This document shows positions 52,801-61,874 of a DNA stretch of 64,000 bases, one piece after another (position 1 is the first letter of the stretch; each line of letters begins with the position of its first letter). The stretch is from Chimaeribacter arupi (lineage in GTDB: Bacteria > Pseudomonadota > Gammaproteobacteria > Enterobacterales > Enterobacteriaceae). A program made the position numbers and the translations under genes. The stretch spans positions 82,368 through 146,367 of the forward strand of contig NZ_PJZI01000006.1 in assembly GCF_002858805.1 (NCBI RefSeq), written 5' to 3'. The notes below the pieces were generated by a model. It did no database searches. It was not told the origin of the DNA and saw only the letters and a program-made list of their open reading frames with translations.

Positions 52801-53703
52801 ATGCAGGCACTGGATGAGTTACGGGCAAGGGTGTGCAAACAGATTGCCCGGCTGGGCGGCGCCAGCCCGTTTTATACCGCCGTTGAGGGGATGATCATGT
52901 TGCAGGCAAAAACCGAACGGCACCCCACGCACCTGATCCACAAACCGGCGCTGTGCATAGTGGTGCAGGGGGAAAAGTGGACGGCGTTTGGTGAGCGGAA
53001 ACTGACGTACCGCGCCGGGCAGGCGATGGTGGTGAGCCTGGAGATGCCGGGCATGAGCCAGGTGGTGGAGGGCGATGCCGGAACGCCCTATTTAAGCCTG
53101 GTGCTGACGCTGGATCAGGCCATCATGCGCGAGGTCTGTGAAACCCTGCCTGCGCTGCCCCCGCCACCGCAAGACACCGGTGCCTTTGTGGTCGATCTTG
53201 ATGCGCCGCTGCTGGCGTGCGCGGCCCGCGCGGTGAGCCTGCTGGAGACCCCCGACGCCATACCGCTGCTTTATCCGGGCATCATGCGGGAGATCGGTTA
53301 CTGGCTGCTGACCGGGCCGCAGGGCGGCATGCTGGCGCAGCGGATCACCGGCACCGGGATGCAGCGCCGGATGGCCGGGGTGCTGCACGCCCTGCGGGCG
53401 CAGTTTAGCGAGCCGGTACGCATCAACGATTTGGCGGCCATCGCCGGCCTCAGCCCGTCGGCGTTCCATCGCCATTTCCGCGCGCTGACCGGGATGACCC
53501 CGCTGAACTTCCAGAAACAGCTCCGCCTGATGGAAGCGCGGCGGCTGATGATGGCCGGCAATATCTCCGCCGAATCCGCCGCTTTTTCAGTGGGCTACGC
53601 CAGCGCGTCACAATTCAGCCGCGAGTATGCCCGCCTGTTTGGCGCGCCGCCCCGGCGTGATATCGCCCGCCTCTTATCAGCCAACGGGCATGAAACCCGC
53701 TGA
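52801..53703 (+). CDS. AraC-family regulator (AraC_N type)
   Basis: ATG 52801 (MQALDELRARVCKQ) is preferred over the frame opening at 52741; GGAGTGAG stands upstream. The 300 residues have an AraC_N effector domain (HLIHKPALCIVVQGEKWTAFGERKLTYRAGQAMVVS) and a C-terminal HTH_18 (INDLAAIAGLSPSAFHRHFRALTGMTPLNFQKQLRL; SAAFSVGYASASQFSREYARLFG). It likely activates the SDR at 52643 in response to an aldehyde or similar compound. Confidence 0.88.
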   Translation: MQALDELRARVCKQIARLGGASPFYTAVEGMIMLQAKTERHPTHLIHKPALCIVVQGEKWTAFGERKLTYRAGQAMVVSLEMPGMSQVVEGDAGTPYLSLVLTLDQAIMREVCETLPALPPPPQDTGAFVVDLDAPLLACAARAVSLLETPDAIPLLYPGIMREIGYWLLTGPQGGMLAQRITGTGMQRRMAGVLHALRAQFSEPVRINDLAAIAGLSPSAFHRHFRALTGMTPLNFQKQLRLMEARRLMMAGNISAESAAFSVGYASASQFSREYARLFGAPPRRDIARLLSANGHETR

Positions 53704-53735
53704 AAAAATGATTATAGTGATCGCCTGCATCCGAG

Positions 53736-53782
53736 CCGGGGACGACCCCGGTTTCCTGTCTTTCACGTCCGGGACGGCCCGG
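53736..53782 (+). promoter_or_regulatory. guanidine-II (mini-ykkC) riboswitch
   Basis: Two GC-rich hairpins carry the diagnostic ACGR tetraloops: CCGGGG-ACGA-CCCCGG (53736-53751) and CCGGG-ACGG-CCCGG (53769-53782), with 17 bases between. In this class guanidinium makes the two loops kiss and frees the ribosome binding site. It lies 20 bases before the start of an SugE/Gdx exporter, its canonical target. Confidence 0.95.
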
Positions 53783-53802
53783 CGCTTACAGAGGGCGCCG
53801 TT

Positions 53803-54117
53803 ATGGCCTGGATTCTGTTAATCATTGCGGGATTGTTTGAAGTCGTCTGGTCGTTTGCCATGAAGCAGTCACACGGCTTTACCCGGCTCGGCCCGTCCGT
53901 GGTTACGCTGGTGGCAATGCTGATCAGCTTCGCCTTGCTGGCCATTGCCATGAGATCGCTGCCGCTCGGCACCGCGTACACCCTGTGGACGGGGATTGGT
54001 GCGGTGGGCGCGTTTGTGGCGGGCCTGCTGTTTCTGGGGGAACCGGCCAGCCCGATGCGCATTGCGGCAGCGGTGCTGATTATCGCCGGTCTGGTGATGA
54101 TGAAACTCTCAAGCTAG
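53803..54117 (+). CDS. gdx: SMR-family guanidinium exporter Gdx/SugE
   Basis: The 104 residues form four membrane helices of the small multidrug resistance family (MAWILLIIAGLFEVVWSFAMKQS) with the essential Glu at residue 13. The pattern GFTRLGPS, SLPLGTAYTLWTGIGAVG and GEPASPMRI marks the SugE/Gdx branch, which exports guanidinium by proton antiport as an antiparallel dimer. The guanidine-II riboswitch upstream confirms the assignment. Its stop overlaps the convergent XRE gene by 4 bp. Confidence 0.95.
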   Translation: MAWILLIIAGLFEVVWSFAMKQSHGFTRLGPSVVTLVAMLISFALLAIAMRSLPLGTAYTLWTGIGAVGAFVAGLLFLGEPASPMRIAAAVLIIAGLVMMKLSS

Positions 54118-54716
54118 GCGTGCAGTTCCGTCACGCTCAGCGTGAACACCAGCGGCTCATCGCCGTGGTTGGCGTACTGGTGCGGCAGGTCAGTTTTGGC
54201 CACTGCGGCGTTGCCGGCCGCGATGGTCAGCGGCGTGTCGCCTACCTGGAACGCCAGCACGCCTTGCTCAACGTGGAACAGCTCTACCGTGCCGGGCGGG
54301 TGGCCGGGCGAGGAGAAAACCTCGCCGGGGAACAGCTCCCAGCGCCATAGCTCGATCATGTCCGGCCCCTGGGTGCCCGCCAGCAACCGCGCCGAGCCGC
54401 CCGCCGGGCCGCGCCACAGCACCGGCATCTCCTCTTGGGTGATCAGGTGCGCGACGGGGGTATCCGCCACGTTGACGATGTCCGCCACCGACAGCCCCAG
54501 GGCCGCGGCGATCTTACACAGAATGGCGATGCTGGGGTTGGCGGTGCCTTTTTCGATCTCCACCAGCATGCCTTTACTGACGCCGGCGCGGCGCGACAGC
54601 TCATCCAGCGAGAGTTTCCGGCCGGTGCGGCAGGTTTTTATCCGGCGGGAAACCGCCTCGCTGACCTGCTGGACATCAGCGCCCGGCCCGGTCGGTTTAT
54701 TGACTTTTTTGGTCAT
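54114..54716 (-). CDS. XRE-cupin transcriptional regulator
   Basis: The 200 residues join an N-terminal helix-turn-helix (LSLDELSRRAGVSKGMLVEIEKGTANPSIAILCKIAAALGLSV) to a C-terminal cupin (PPGTVELFHVEQGVLAFQVGDTPLTIAAG). It is divergent from the B3/B4-domain gene by 43 bp and likely controls it. Confidence 0.88.
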   Translation of the reverse strand: MTKKVNKPTGPGADVQQVSEAVSRRIKTCRTGRKLSLDELSRRAGVSKGMLVEIEKGTANPSIAILCKIAAALGLSVADIVNVADTPVAHLITQEEMPVLWRGPAGGSARLLAGTQGPDMIELWRWELFPGEVFSSPGHPPGTVELFHVEQGVLAFQVGDTPLTIAAGNAAVAKTDLPHQYANHGDEPLVFTLSVTELHA

Positions 54717-54759
54717 CGGTCATTATCATGTAATAAATTAGTCACTACAGGATTATCCG

Positions 54760-55467
54760 ATGTTTACCGTTAAGCCGTCAATCGATCCCGCACTCGCTGC
54801 CATTGCGCCCGGCTTCCGCGCCCTGAGCATTACGGTGGAGGCCGCGCCGCTGCGGCATCCGGAGGTGGCAGACGCCGCCCTGGCCGATGCGTGCCGCGCT
54901 GTCACCGCCGGGGAAGCCCCCTGGGCAGAGGCCCACCTCGCCGCCTGGGCGGAGGTGTTTAAACGCTTTGGTGCCAAACCGAAACGCACGCCCTGTTCTG
55001 CCGAGGCACTGCGCAAGCGCGTCGCGCGCGACGGCAACGTGCCGGGCATCGACCCGGTGGTGGATCTCTATAACGCGGTGAGCATCCGTTTTGCCATCCC
55101 GGTCGGCGGTGAGAATATTGCGGCTTACCACGGCGCACCGCGCCTGACGCTGGCTGACGGCACGGAGCTGTTTGATACCGTGAAAGAGGGCGAACCGGCG
55201 CACGAGTCCCCGGAGCCGGGGGAAGTTATCTGGCGGGATGACACCGGCGTGACCTGCCGCCGCTGGAACTGGCGGCAGGGCGTGCGGACCCGCCTGGACG
55301 CCAACGCAACGCAGATGTGGTTTATCCTGGAAAGCCTGCCGGAGATGCCGCTGGAGGCGCTGAACGCCGCCGGTGAGATGCTGGTCACCGGGCTGCAACA
55401 GATGATGCCCGGCGCGGTTATCGGGAAACAGCTGATCGGGTTCACACAGCCGGATGCCGGCCACTAA
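54760..55467 (+). CDS. B3/B4 tRNA-binding-domain protein
   Basis: The 235-residue protein is one B3/4 domain as found in the phenylalanyl-tRNA synthetase beta subunit: KRFGAKPKRTPCSAEALRKRV, GIDPVVDLYNAVSIRFAIPVGGEN and a C-terminal half. Free-standing forms may edit or hydrolyse misacylated tRNA or bind amino acids; the role is unproven. It is regulated probably by the divergent XRE-cupin protein. Confidence 0.83.
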   Translation: MFTVKPSIDPALAAIAPGFRALSITVEAAPLRHPEVADAALADACRAVTAGEAPWAEAHLAAWAEVFKRFGAKPKRTPCSAEALRKRVARDGNVPGIDPVVDLYNAVSIRFAIPVGGENIAAYHGAPRLTLADGTELFDTVKEGEPAHESPEPGEVIWRDDTGVTCRRWNWRQGVRTRLDANATQMWFILESLPEMPLEALNAAGEMLVTGLQQMMPGAVIGKQLIGFTQPDAGH

Positions 55468-55619
55468 AAAGTGACAGCGTCACGCTTGGGGCGTCATAAG
55501 CCCGGCAGGCGAAATACGTCCGGCAAGCTCAATAAGATAAGCGCCGGCCGCCGGATGCTGCTTTACTGTATGGGCATTGTTATTGATTTTGGTCATATTG
55601 TTAACCAGAGGAGAACCCC

Positions 55620-55925
55620 ATGACAGTCCCCGTCGTTGCCATTTTTGAAGTGAACGTAGGTGCAGAAGAGACGGTAGAAGCGCTGTTCCGTGGCGTGATT
55701 GAGACCACGCTGACGGAAGAAGGGTGCATCAGCTATCAGTTAAACCGTGACGCAGAAAACCCGCGCCGTTTTGTGTGGACGGAAGAGTGGGCCAGCCGCG
55801 AGCTGCTGCAAAAACACATTGAAGCACCGCACATTGCTGCCCTGTTTGAGGCGCTGCCGCAATACCTGACCAGTTCTGAAGTCATCGCGCTGACCCCGAT
55901 TGCGGGCGGCAAAGCGCAGGGCTGA
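55620..55925 (+). CDS. antibiotic biosynthesis monooxygenase (ABM) domain protein, quinol monooxygenase-like
   Basis: The 101 residues fit the dimeric ABM fold: VVAIFEVNVGAEETVEALFRGVIETTLTEEGCISYQLNRDAENPRRFVWTEEW, split over strands and helices, with HIEAPHIAALFEAL. Relatives include YgiN quinol monooxygenase. CAGAGGAGA precedes the ATG. It ends at a UUCG-capped terminator. Confidence 0.85.
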   Translation: MTVPVVAIFEVNVGAEETVEALFRGVIETTLTEEGCISYQLNRDAENPRRFVWTEEWASRELLQKHIEAPHIAALFEALPQYLTSSEVIALTPIAGGKAQG

Positions 55926-55950
55926 CAGGTCAAGCCAGCCTGTTGTGCTC

Positions 55951-55976
55951 ATGAAGCCCGGTTCGCCGGGCTTCAT
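55951..55976. terminator. UUCG-capped bidirectional terminator
   Basis: ATGAAGCCCGG (55951-55961) pairs with CCGGGCTTCAT (55966-55976) across TTCG, between convergent genes. Confidence 0.78.
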
Positions 55977-55987
55977 GCTGCTGCCGG

Positions 55988-56287
55988 TTACCGTTTGCCG
56001 CGCTCCACCGAGGCTGACCAGTTAAAATCACTGACTTCACTTGCCGTCAGCGCTGAGGGTTTCTTTTTCCGTACCGGCTTTTTGGCCGCTTTCGCTTTCT
56101 CTTTCGCCAGTTTCTCAGCCATCACCGTTTCCCTGGCCTCGGCAATCAGCTCTTTCTCTTTCTTGCTGTCCGGCGCTTTGCCGGTGCGTAACTGATATTT
56201 TTGTACCCGTTCCCTGACCATCTCATCCACGGCCAGCCGCTCGTCAGCCGTAAACTGATCGATTGAAATCATCTTTTTATCTTTCAT
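55988..56287 (-). CDS. DUF3811 (YjbD-like) protein
   Basis: The 99-residue basic protein ends in FNWSASVERGKR, close to the WSA-R-G-R end of E. coli YjbD, and has a Lys/Ala-rich helix before it (KLAKEKAKAAKKPVRKKK). DUF3811 proteins are enterobacterial and of unknown function, possibly nucleic-acid associated. A second in-frame Met at residue 6 is possible. Confidence 0.8.
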   Translation of the reverse strand: MKDKKMISIDQFTADERLAVDEMVRERVQKYQLRTGKAPDSKKEKELIAEARETVMAEKLAKEKAKAAKKPVRKKKPSALTASEVSDFNWSASVERGKR

Positions 56288-56527
56288 CGCGTTCGCCTAA
56301 GAGTGAATTGTCCTGCCCAGCTTAGTGGATAGCCGCCCCACTGAGAACCAGAATCAGACTGATGAGCCGCTTTCATAGCGGCTATGCGCGCGCAAGGGAT
56401 TATCTCCCGGCCGGTTCCCCTTAGGATACCCCTCTTTCTAACGCCGATTTTCGTTTTCTTTTTTATGAACAGCATCCGTGCTGTTGCCTCTGTTCACCTT
56501 CCATGGGTTAAGAAAAAGGGATCCATC

Positions 56528-56740
56528 ATGAGCCGTCAACCAAACTCGCTTTCCCCTGATACCTCCCCACCGATGCCGGGACGCCGCAAACAGCTGATGG
56601 CCGGGTGGTGTACCAGCGGCGATATCCTTGCCCGTCTCGCCCCAACTGCCCGCCGGGAAAAACCGCTGGTCATTGAATGCGACCAGGAGCGGAGAACCAC
56701 AGAAACGGTCACCCGTTGGTTAGAGACGATACGCGGCTGA
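56528..56740 (+). CDS. small hypothetical protein
   Basis: Starting at ATG 56528 (AAGGGA upstream), the 70 residues have a Pro/Ser-rich N-terminus and CTSGDILARLAPTARR in the middle. No signal peptide or known domain. It precedes the esterase gene by 22 bp and may be co-transcribed. The longer open frame to 56384 lacks a start signal. Moderate doubt that it is translated. Confidence 0.5.
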   Translation: MSRQPNSLSPDTSPPMPGRRKQLMAGWCTSGDILARLAPTARREKPLVIECDQERRTTETVTRWLETIRG

Positions 56741-56762
56741 TTTTTTATAAGAGGAAATTACA

Positions 56763-57827
56763 TTGAAGACACTTTTAAAAACGCTGGCCATCTGCGTGAT
56801 GGCGGGTGGCCTGGTGGCTCAGTCGGTATATGCCGCGCCATTGGTTATTCAGGAACAGGGAAGCTTTTCTGCTGGTGGCACCATCATCACTGCACCGGGG
56901 ACGTTTGACGCGAAAAAGCCGCTGGACTCTGCCGGTCAAACTTATCATGGCGATCATGCGTCTGTGTTCTACCAAATCCCGGAGAATCCGCATAAATACC
57001 CTATTGTCATGTTGCACGGTGCAGGTCAGTTCTCCCGTACCTGGGAAAGCACCCCGGATGGCCGCGAAGGGTTCCAGAACATCTTCCTGCGTCGTGGCTT
57101 CTCAACTTATCTTGTCGATCAGCCGCGTCGGGGCAGCGCCGGGCGCACGACTGTGGAAAGGACTGTTACGCCAAAACCGGATGAGCAGATGTGGTTTAAC
57201 CAGTTCCGCGTTGGTGTGTGGCCTGAGTATTTTAAAGGCGTTCAGTTCTCTCACGACAAAGAAGCCCTGAACCAGTACTTCCGTCAGATGACCCCGAATA
57301 CCGGGCCGTTTGATATCAAGGTTATCTCCGGTGCGATGTCCGCCGTCGTGGACAAATCCGGCCCGGCTATCCTCTTCACCCACTCTCAGGGGGGCGGGCC
57401 AGGCTGGTACACGGCGATGAAAAACGACAAGGTCAAAGCCATTGTCGCCTTCGAGCCTGGCAGCAGCTTTGTCTTCCCGGAAAAAGAACTCCCAGCCCCT
57501 ATGCCAAGTGCGTTCGACACGCTGAAAGGTGAGCCTGTGCCGATGGAACAGTTTATGGCGCTGACTAAAATCCCGATTCTGATTATTTACGGCGATAACA
57601 TCCCGGATAAGCCTGTTGCCATGCCCGCACAGGACAGTTGGCGGGTACGGCTGGCGATGGCTCGTGAGTGGCGTGACGTGGTGAACAAGCATGGCGGGGA
57701 TGTGACGGTTACGCACCTGCCCGAGATAGGAATCAAAGGGAATACCCACTTCCCGTTCTCTGACCTGAATAATGTGCAGATTGCTGATTTGGTGAGTCAG
57801 TTTTTGAAGGAAAAGGATCTGCAATAG
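56763..57827 (+). CDS. secreted alpha/beta-hydrolase
   Basis: The start is TTG 56763, with AGAGGAAA at good distance. The 354 residues begin with a signal peptide (KTLLKTLAICVMAGGLVAQSVYA), so the enzyme is periplasmic. The fold shows the oxyanion-side IVMLHGAGQFSRTWE, the nucleophile elbow ILFTHSQGGGPGW (Ser), and a later His in GNTHFPFSDLNN. It is an esterase/lipase-like hydrolase of unknown substrate. An inverted repeat follows in the next intergenic region. Confidence 0.85.
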   Translation: MKTLLKTLAICVMAGGLVAQSVYAAPLVIQEQGSFSAGGTIITAPGTFDAKKPLDSAGQTYHGDHASVFYQIPENPHKYPIVMLHGAGQFSRTWESTPDGREGFQNIFLRRGFSTYLVDQPRRGSAGRTTVERTVTPKPDEQMWFNQFRVGVWPEYFKGVQFSHDKEALNQYFRQMTPNTGPFDIKVISGAMSAVVDKSGPAILFTHSQGGGPGWYTAMKNDKVKAIVAFEPGSSFVFPEKELPAPMPSAFDTLKGEPVPMEQFMALTKIPILIIYGDNIPDKPVAMPAQDSWRVRLAMAREWRDVVNKHGGDVTVTHLPEIGIKGNTHFPFSDLNNVQIADLVSQFLKEKDLQ

Positions 57828-57908
57828 AAAACGGTAGTAGTGAGCCTTTATTAGTGAAGGCTCACTATAAGCATCGGCTTTATCAAAAAATAAAATGGGA
57901 ACGTGATG

Positions 57909-57932
57909 GTCTGCTTTGAGCGGGAAGCAGAC
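57909..57932. repeat. dispersed palindromic repeat, copy A (degenerate half)
   Basis: GTCTGCTT and AAGCAGAC arms flank GAGCGGG. It is a variant of copies B and C within the 57828-58076 intergenic gap. Confidence 0.7.
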
Positions 57933-58076
57933 GTTCAGACGGCACATTTAAATCGAGATGTTTTCAACAAAAGGCGTAAGTCAGCTTAGGGCAGCTATAT
58001 GGAAAAAGCTTCGCCTTTAAAAAATTTCGCCAGCTTTTCTTTTCACGTGGTTCAATGTACTGGATTGCTTAGTCAA

Positions 58077-58985
58077 TCATACTGCTCCCTTACTGGGTAT
58101 ACCCAAATGGGCAATAGCCCATTGCAGGTGTTCCAGAAATGCCTTCACTTTGACCTGTAGATATTTTCTGCCGGAATAGAGCGCGTATAGCACCAGATCT
58201 TCAGGTTCGAGATTACAGTTAATTTTAACAAGGGAGCCGTTGTTGATTTCTGATTCACAGGCATGAAGAGGCAAAATGGCGAAACCAAGTCCTTTTAGCG
58301 CCGCGGCCTTGGCCATCTGTCCACTGTTCACCTTGTAACTGGACTGCACCTGGACGGTTTGGTTCTGTTTGAATCGCCAAGGCATTCCCTGGAGCACCGA
58401 CATACTCGTAATGCAGGGGATTTTGGTAAGTTCATCAACCGATTGTGGTGATGGATGACGTTCCAGAAGTTCGGGTGCGGCTACCACACAGCTCGGCCAG
58501 CGCAGAATTTCTCTGGCGACCCAGCAAGAATCTTCCAGTGGTCCACGTCCAAAGCGCAATACCAGATCGAATCCATCCAGTAGTCCCTCTGTTGGATCCA
58601 ATTGTGTGTCACAACTGAGCTGTATTTGTGGATGCCGAATGCAGAAGTCAGCGAGAATGTCTGCCATGAATGGAAGGTCTGGTGTAATGATCTTCAGGTG
58701 GCCTGATAGTGAATCACCAAATAGTGATACTTCCTCCAGAGCATGATCCAAAGCGTGTGTGAGCGGCGTGATGGATTGATACAGCAGCTTCCCGGCTGCG
58801 GTTGGCATTATCTTACGCGTCGTGCGCTCCAGCAGCCGCACATGAAGTTGTTGTTCAAGTAAAGCGATATGTCGACTGACATTGGATGATGGCAACTGAA
58901 GCTGGTCTGCCGCGAGCTTAAAACTCAACTTTTCATAAACGGCCTGAAAGCAGATCAGCCACTGCATTTCTAATTTCTCAATCAT
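58077..58985 (-). CDS. LysR-family regulator of the divergent monooxygenase
   Basis: The 302 residues have the helix-turn-helix LSFKLAADQLQLPSSNVSRHIALLEQQLHVRLLERTTRK and an effector domain (GHLKIITPDLPFMAD, DGFDLVLRFGRGPLEDSCW). It is divergent from the FAD monooxygenase at 59089 with 103 bp between, and probably controls it. Base composition looks more AT-rich than in the region to the left. Confidence 0.88.
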   Translation of the reverse strand: MIEKLEMQWLICFQAVYEKLSFKLAADQLQLPSSNVSRHIALLEQQLHVRLLERTTRKIMPTAAGKLLYQSITPLTHALDHALEEVSLFGDSLSGHLKIITPDLPFMADILADFCIRHPQIQLSCDTQLDPTEGLLDGFDLVLRFGRGPLEDSCWVAREILRWPSCVVAAPELLERHPSPQSVDELTKIPCITSMSVLQGMPWRFKQNQTVQVQSSYKVNSGQMAKAAALKGLGFAILPLHACESEINNGSLVKINCNLEPEDLVLYALYSGRKYLQVKVKAFLEHLQWAIAHLGIPSKGAV

Positions 58986-59088
58986 TAATTATCCCAAAAA
59001 ATGAGATTAACAAAACTATAATTCCATATTTATCACTAATCAGGTGGTCATTACAATTTCTATCAGGTTTTGTAATAGGGAGGAAATG

Positions 59089-60201
59089 ATGACCAGAACT
59101 AAAAAAATTGCCATTGTAGGTGCTGGGGTTGCTGGAATGGCACTGGCTATCCTCGCAACCAAACAGGGCCATCAAGTCAGTCTGTTTGAACGTGGCAGCA
59201 ACGTGTCTTTTATGGGAGCTGGTGTGACATTATGGCCCAATGCCATGTTCGTCATGCAGAAGATGGGACTGGACAAAAAGGTCATGCAAGTGGGTGGTAC
59301 GCCATGCATGATGCGCCAGTTTGATCAGAATGGTCTCCTTCAGACGGAGTTCGATATTTTAGCAGTAAATTCACTGTGCAATTTTCCCAGTGTGACAGTT
59401 TTACGGCGTGAGCTGATGAGCTTACTGGCCGGTGCGTTAGATAATTTAGGTAGGGAGATTACGTTCAATTGTTCAATCACCGCAGCAGACGTGATGAAGT
59501 TGAGCCAAGAATTTGATCTGGTAGTTGGAGCCGACGGGCGTATGAATTCAATCGTCCGCCAGACATTGTATGCGGAGAAAGCCACTCCTCGTTATCATGG
59601 CTTTGTGAATGTAATAGGTGTGGGAAGACAACAAAAGGGTAACTTTAACAACGCTATAGATGACTTTCGCGGTCAAGGTGAGCGTTTTGGAATCGTCCCA
59701 GTGAATAATGGGTGGTGCTATTGGGCAGGAGCGTGGAGCGCTCCTATTGACAATGAACGTCCCCGGGCGCATTGGTGCGAAGAGTTGCATCAGCGTTTTC
59801 GGGACTGGCCTGCTCCTGTGCAGAATGTACTGCTGTCATGTGATAGCACATCAGTTAATTGCATTTTTGTTCATGACATTGATCCTCTTCCCTTTTGGCA
59901 TCAAGGCAACGTCTTAATGATCGGAGACGCGGCTCATGCTTCCTTGCCGACATCTGGGCAGGGAGCATGTCAGGCGCTGGAAGATGCATGGCATCTTACT
60001 CGCTTACTGAAGGGGACTGATGATCTGAAGAGTGCTCTGCAAGGCTTTTACCAACAGAGACATATCAAGACCTCAGCAGCACAGTTAGTTGGAAGACAAT
60101 TCGCTGAGAAGATTTTTTCTGAACAACCTGAACCACTGCTGCCTGCATCCACTATTTCCACTGCAGAACTCAGCCGGTTTTGGATGCAAGGGTTGACGTA
60201 G
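59089..60201 (+). CDS. FAD-dependent aromatic-type monooxygenase
   Basis: ATG 59089 is chosen because GGGAGG (59078-59083) is 5 bases away; ATG 59086 is too close. The 370 residues show a group A flavin hydroxylase: IVGAGVAGMALAIL near 10, the DG motif LVVGADGRMNSIVR near 145, and GDAAHASLPTSGQGACQALEDAWHL near 280. Similar to salicylate hydroxylases and tetracycline-modifying monooxygenases. It would hydroxylate an aromatic or polyketide substrate using NAD(P)H and O2. Confidence 0.88.
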   Translation: MTRTKKIAIVGAGVAGMALAILATKQGHQVSLFERGSNVSFMGAGVTLWPNAMFVMQKMGLDKKVMQVGGTPCMMRQFDQNGLLQTEFDILAVNSLCNFPSVTVLRRELMSLLAGALDNLGREITFNCSITAADVMKLSQEFDLVVGADGRMNSIVRQTLYAEKATPRYHGFVNVIGVGRQQKGNFNNAIDDFRGQGERFGIVPVNNGWCYWAGAWSAPIDNERPRAHWCEELHQRFRDWPAPVQNVLLSCDSTSVNCIFVHDIDPLPFWHQGNVLMIGDAAHASLPTSGQGACQALEDAWHLTRLLKGTDDLKSALQGFYQQRHIKTSAAQLVGRQFAEKIFSEQPEPLLPASTISTAELSRFWMQGLT

Positions 60202-60326
60202 TTAGCCTTTTGAAATTAAGTCGTAGGGATTCGGTATGCCTGTATGTCAGCAAAATACTCATTGGTGCAATGTTTTGATAAGCACTGGCCTGCTCTCCGA
60301 TAATTAATGCAGCGCAGAACTAGCAA

Positions 60327-60391
60327 CGTCCCCTTGTGGCACTTAGCGGACTGATACTCAGTCTGATGTCCGCTTTGAGCGAAAAGCGGAC
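60327..60391. repeat. dispersed palindromic repeat, copy B
   Basis: A first half-site GTCCCCTTGTGGCAC-TTAGCGGAC is followed by the perfect hairpin GTCCGCTTT-GAGCG-AAAAGCGGAC at 60368-60391. Lies between the monooxygenase and DUF1330 genes. Confidence 0.8.
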
Positions 60392-60407
60392 ACGGTCGTT
60401 CATCCTG

Positions 60408-60701
60408 TTAAAGGTTGGCCCCTTCAACCAACACAAAGGTGCCGGTCGCCGCGCCTGCCCGGATTAATCTGGCTGCCTGATAGTCAGGACTCTCATAAAA
60501 ACGTTTGGCCTCGGCAAAAGAAGCAAATTCAAAAATGACATGTCGTTCATGAGATTCTCCCTCAAGGTTTTCATACTGACCGGACCAGGCAATGATTTTT
60601 GGATTAAAAGCCTGCATGGCTTCCCCGGCGGCCCGGGCATAGTCAGCATAGGCAACAGGATCTGAGACCGTCACATGAGCGATTAAATAACCTTTATTCA
60701 T
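60408..60701 (-). CDS. DUF1330 protein
   Basis: The 97-residue protein matches the DUF1330 dimeric alpha/beta-barrel family: GYLIAHVTVSDPVAYADYARAAGEAMQAF, RHVIFEFASFAEAKRFYESPDYQAARLIR. The function is unknown. It is on the same strand as the aldo/keto reductase and flavodoxin genes. Confidence 0.87.
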   Translation of the reverse strand: MNKGYLIAHVTVSDPVAYADYARAAGEAMQAFNPKIIAWSGQYENLEGESHERHVIFEFASFAEAKRFYESPDYQAARLIRAGAATGTFVLVEGANL

Positions 60702-60776
60702 CTCTTTTTATCCTTCATCAAGGGGAGTGTAGACCCGCATAAACACATAAACAGGCGCGCGCTTACGCCGGAGAGT

Positions 60777-61847
60777 TTAAAGACGTTGGGTTGCATGCTG
60801 TGCCGTTGAGGGAAAAGGTCGCGGATAGCGTTCCGCATCCTGATGTTCGATCATCCATCCCGGATAGTGCGGTGACAGTGCGCTTATCGCATCAAGATGT
60901 GCCAGCTCTTCCGTGGTCAGGACAACGTCTGTCGCCCCGAGATTCTCCGTAAGCTGGTCGCTCCGCTTCACGCCAATAATGACGCTGGTCACACCGGGCC
61001 TGGCGAGTAGCCATGCGAGGGCGATCCTGCTTACCGATACCGCGTGTTTGCCGGCAATGTCGCGCATTTCGGCGACGCATCGCCAGGCCAGATCGCGATC
61101 GACGGGCGGGAAATCGAATTGACTACGGCGGGCATCACTTTCCGCTGAGGCACCGGGGCCAAATTTCCCGGAAAGTAAGCCGCCCGCGAGAGGCGACCAG
61201 ACAAGGAGCCCCATCTTCTCTTCGCGCACCAGCGGGACTAACTCCCTTTCTACGTCGCGCCCGGCAATGGAGTAATACGCCTGAAGCGTCTCGAACCGTG
61301 TAACGTGAAGCGCTTCACTCAGACCAAGCGATTTTCCCAGCTTGCCGGCGGCCCAGTTCGATACGCCAACATACCGGACCAGTCCCTGCCGGGTGAGATC
61401 GTCAAGCGCGCGCAGTGTTTCCTCAAGGGGCGTCACCGGATCGCTCGCGTGTATCTGAAACAGATCAATATAATCGACCTGCAATCGCTCCAGGCTCCGC
61501 TGCACTGAATCCATAATATGCCCGCGTGACGCCCCCTTATCGTTAGGGCCGGGGCCCATCACCCCGCCGGTTTTGGTGGCGAGGATGATGTCGCTGCGTG
61601 TCACGCCAAGCGTTTTGAGTGCTGCCCCCGTGATGCGCTCAGACTGGCCGAAAGAGTAAATATCAGCCGTATCAATAAAGTTGATGCCGCCCGACAATGC
61701 CTGCGCGATGAGCTGGTTCGCTGCGTCCTGGGCTACCGCGCCGATGGCGGACCACCTGCCCGCATCTGCGTTGCCGCCCAGGGTCATGGTGCCGAGACAC
61801 AATTCAGAGACGAACAGGCCTGTTCGGCCAAGTTGATTATATTTCAA
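60777..61847 (-). CDS. aldo/keto reductase
   Basis: The 356 residues have the AKR barrel tetrad: Asp and Tyr in FIDTADIYSFGQSE, Lys in ATKTGGVMG, His in LFQIHASD. NADPH-binding residues follow (VSNWAAGKLG, SVIIGVKR). It probably reduces aldehydes or ketones under oxidative or chemical stress. Confidence 0.9.
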   Translation of the reverse strand: MKYNQLGRTGLFVSELCLGTMTLGGNADAGRWSAIGAVAQDAANQLIAQALSGGINFIDTADIYSFGQSERITGAALKTLGVTRSDIILATKTGGVMGPGPNDKGASRGHIMDSVQRSLERLQVDYIDLFQIHASDPVTPLEETLRALDDLTRQGLVRYVGVSNWAAGKLGKSLGLSEALHVTRFETLQAYYSIAGRDVERELVPLVREEKMGLLVWSPLAGGLLSGKFGPGASAESDARRSQFDFPPVDRDLAWRCVAEMRDIAGKHAVSVSRIALAWLLARPGVTSVIIGVKRSDQLTENLGATDVVLTTEELAHLDAISALSPHYPGWMIEHQDAERYPRPFPSTAQHATQRL

Positions 61848-61874
61848 TGGATTAGACCTGTTTTATTTCATGGG

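Noticed and set aside
57102..57947. 281-codon minus-strand frame opposite the alpha/beta-hydrolase
   Set aside because: The plus-strand gene has a signal peptide and a complete catalytic set. The opposite frame has no recognisable domain.
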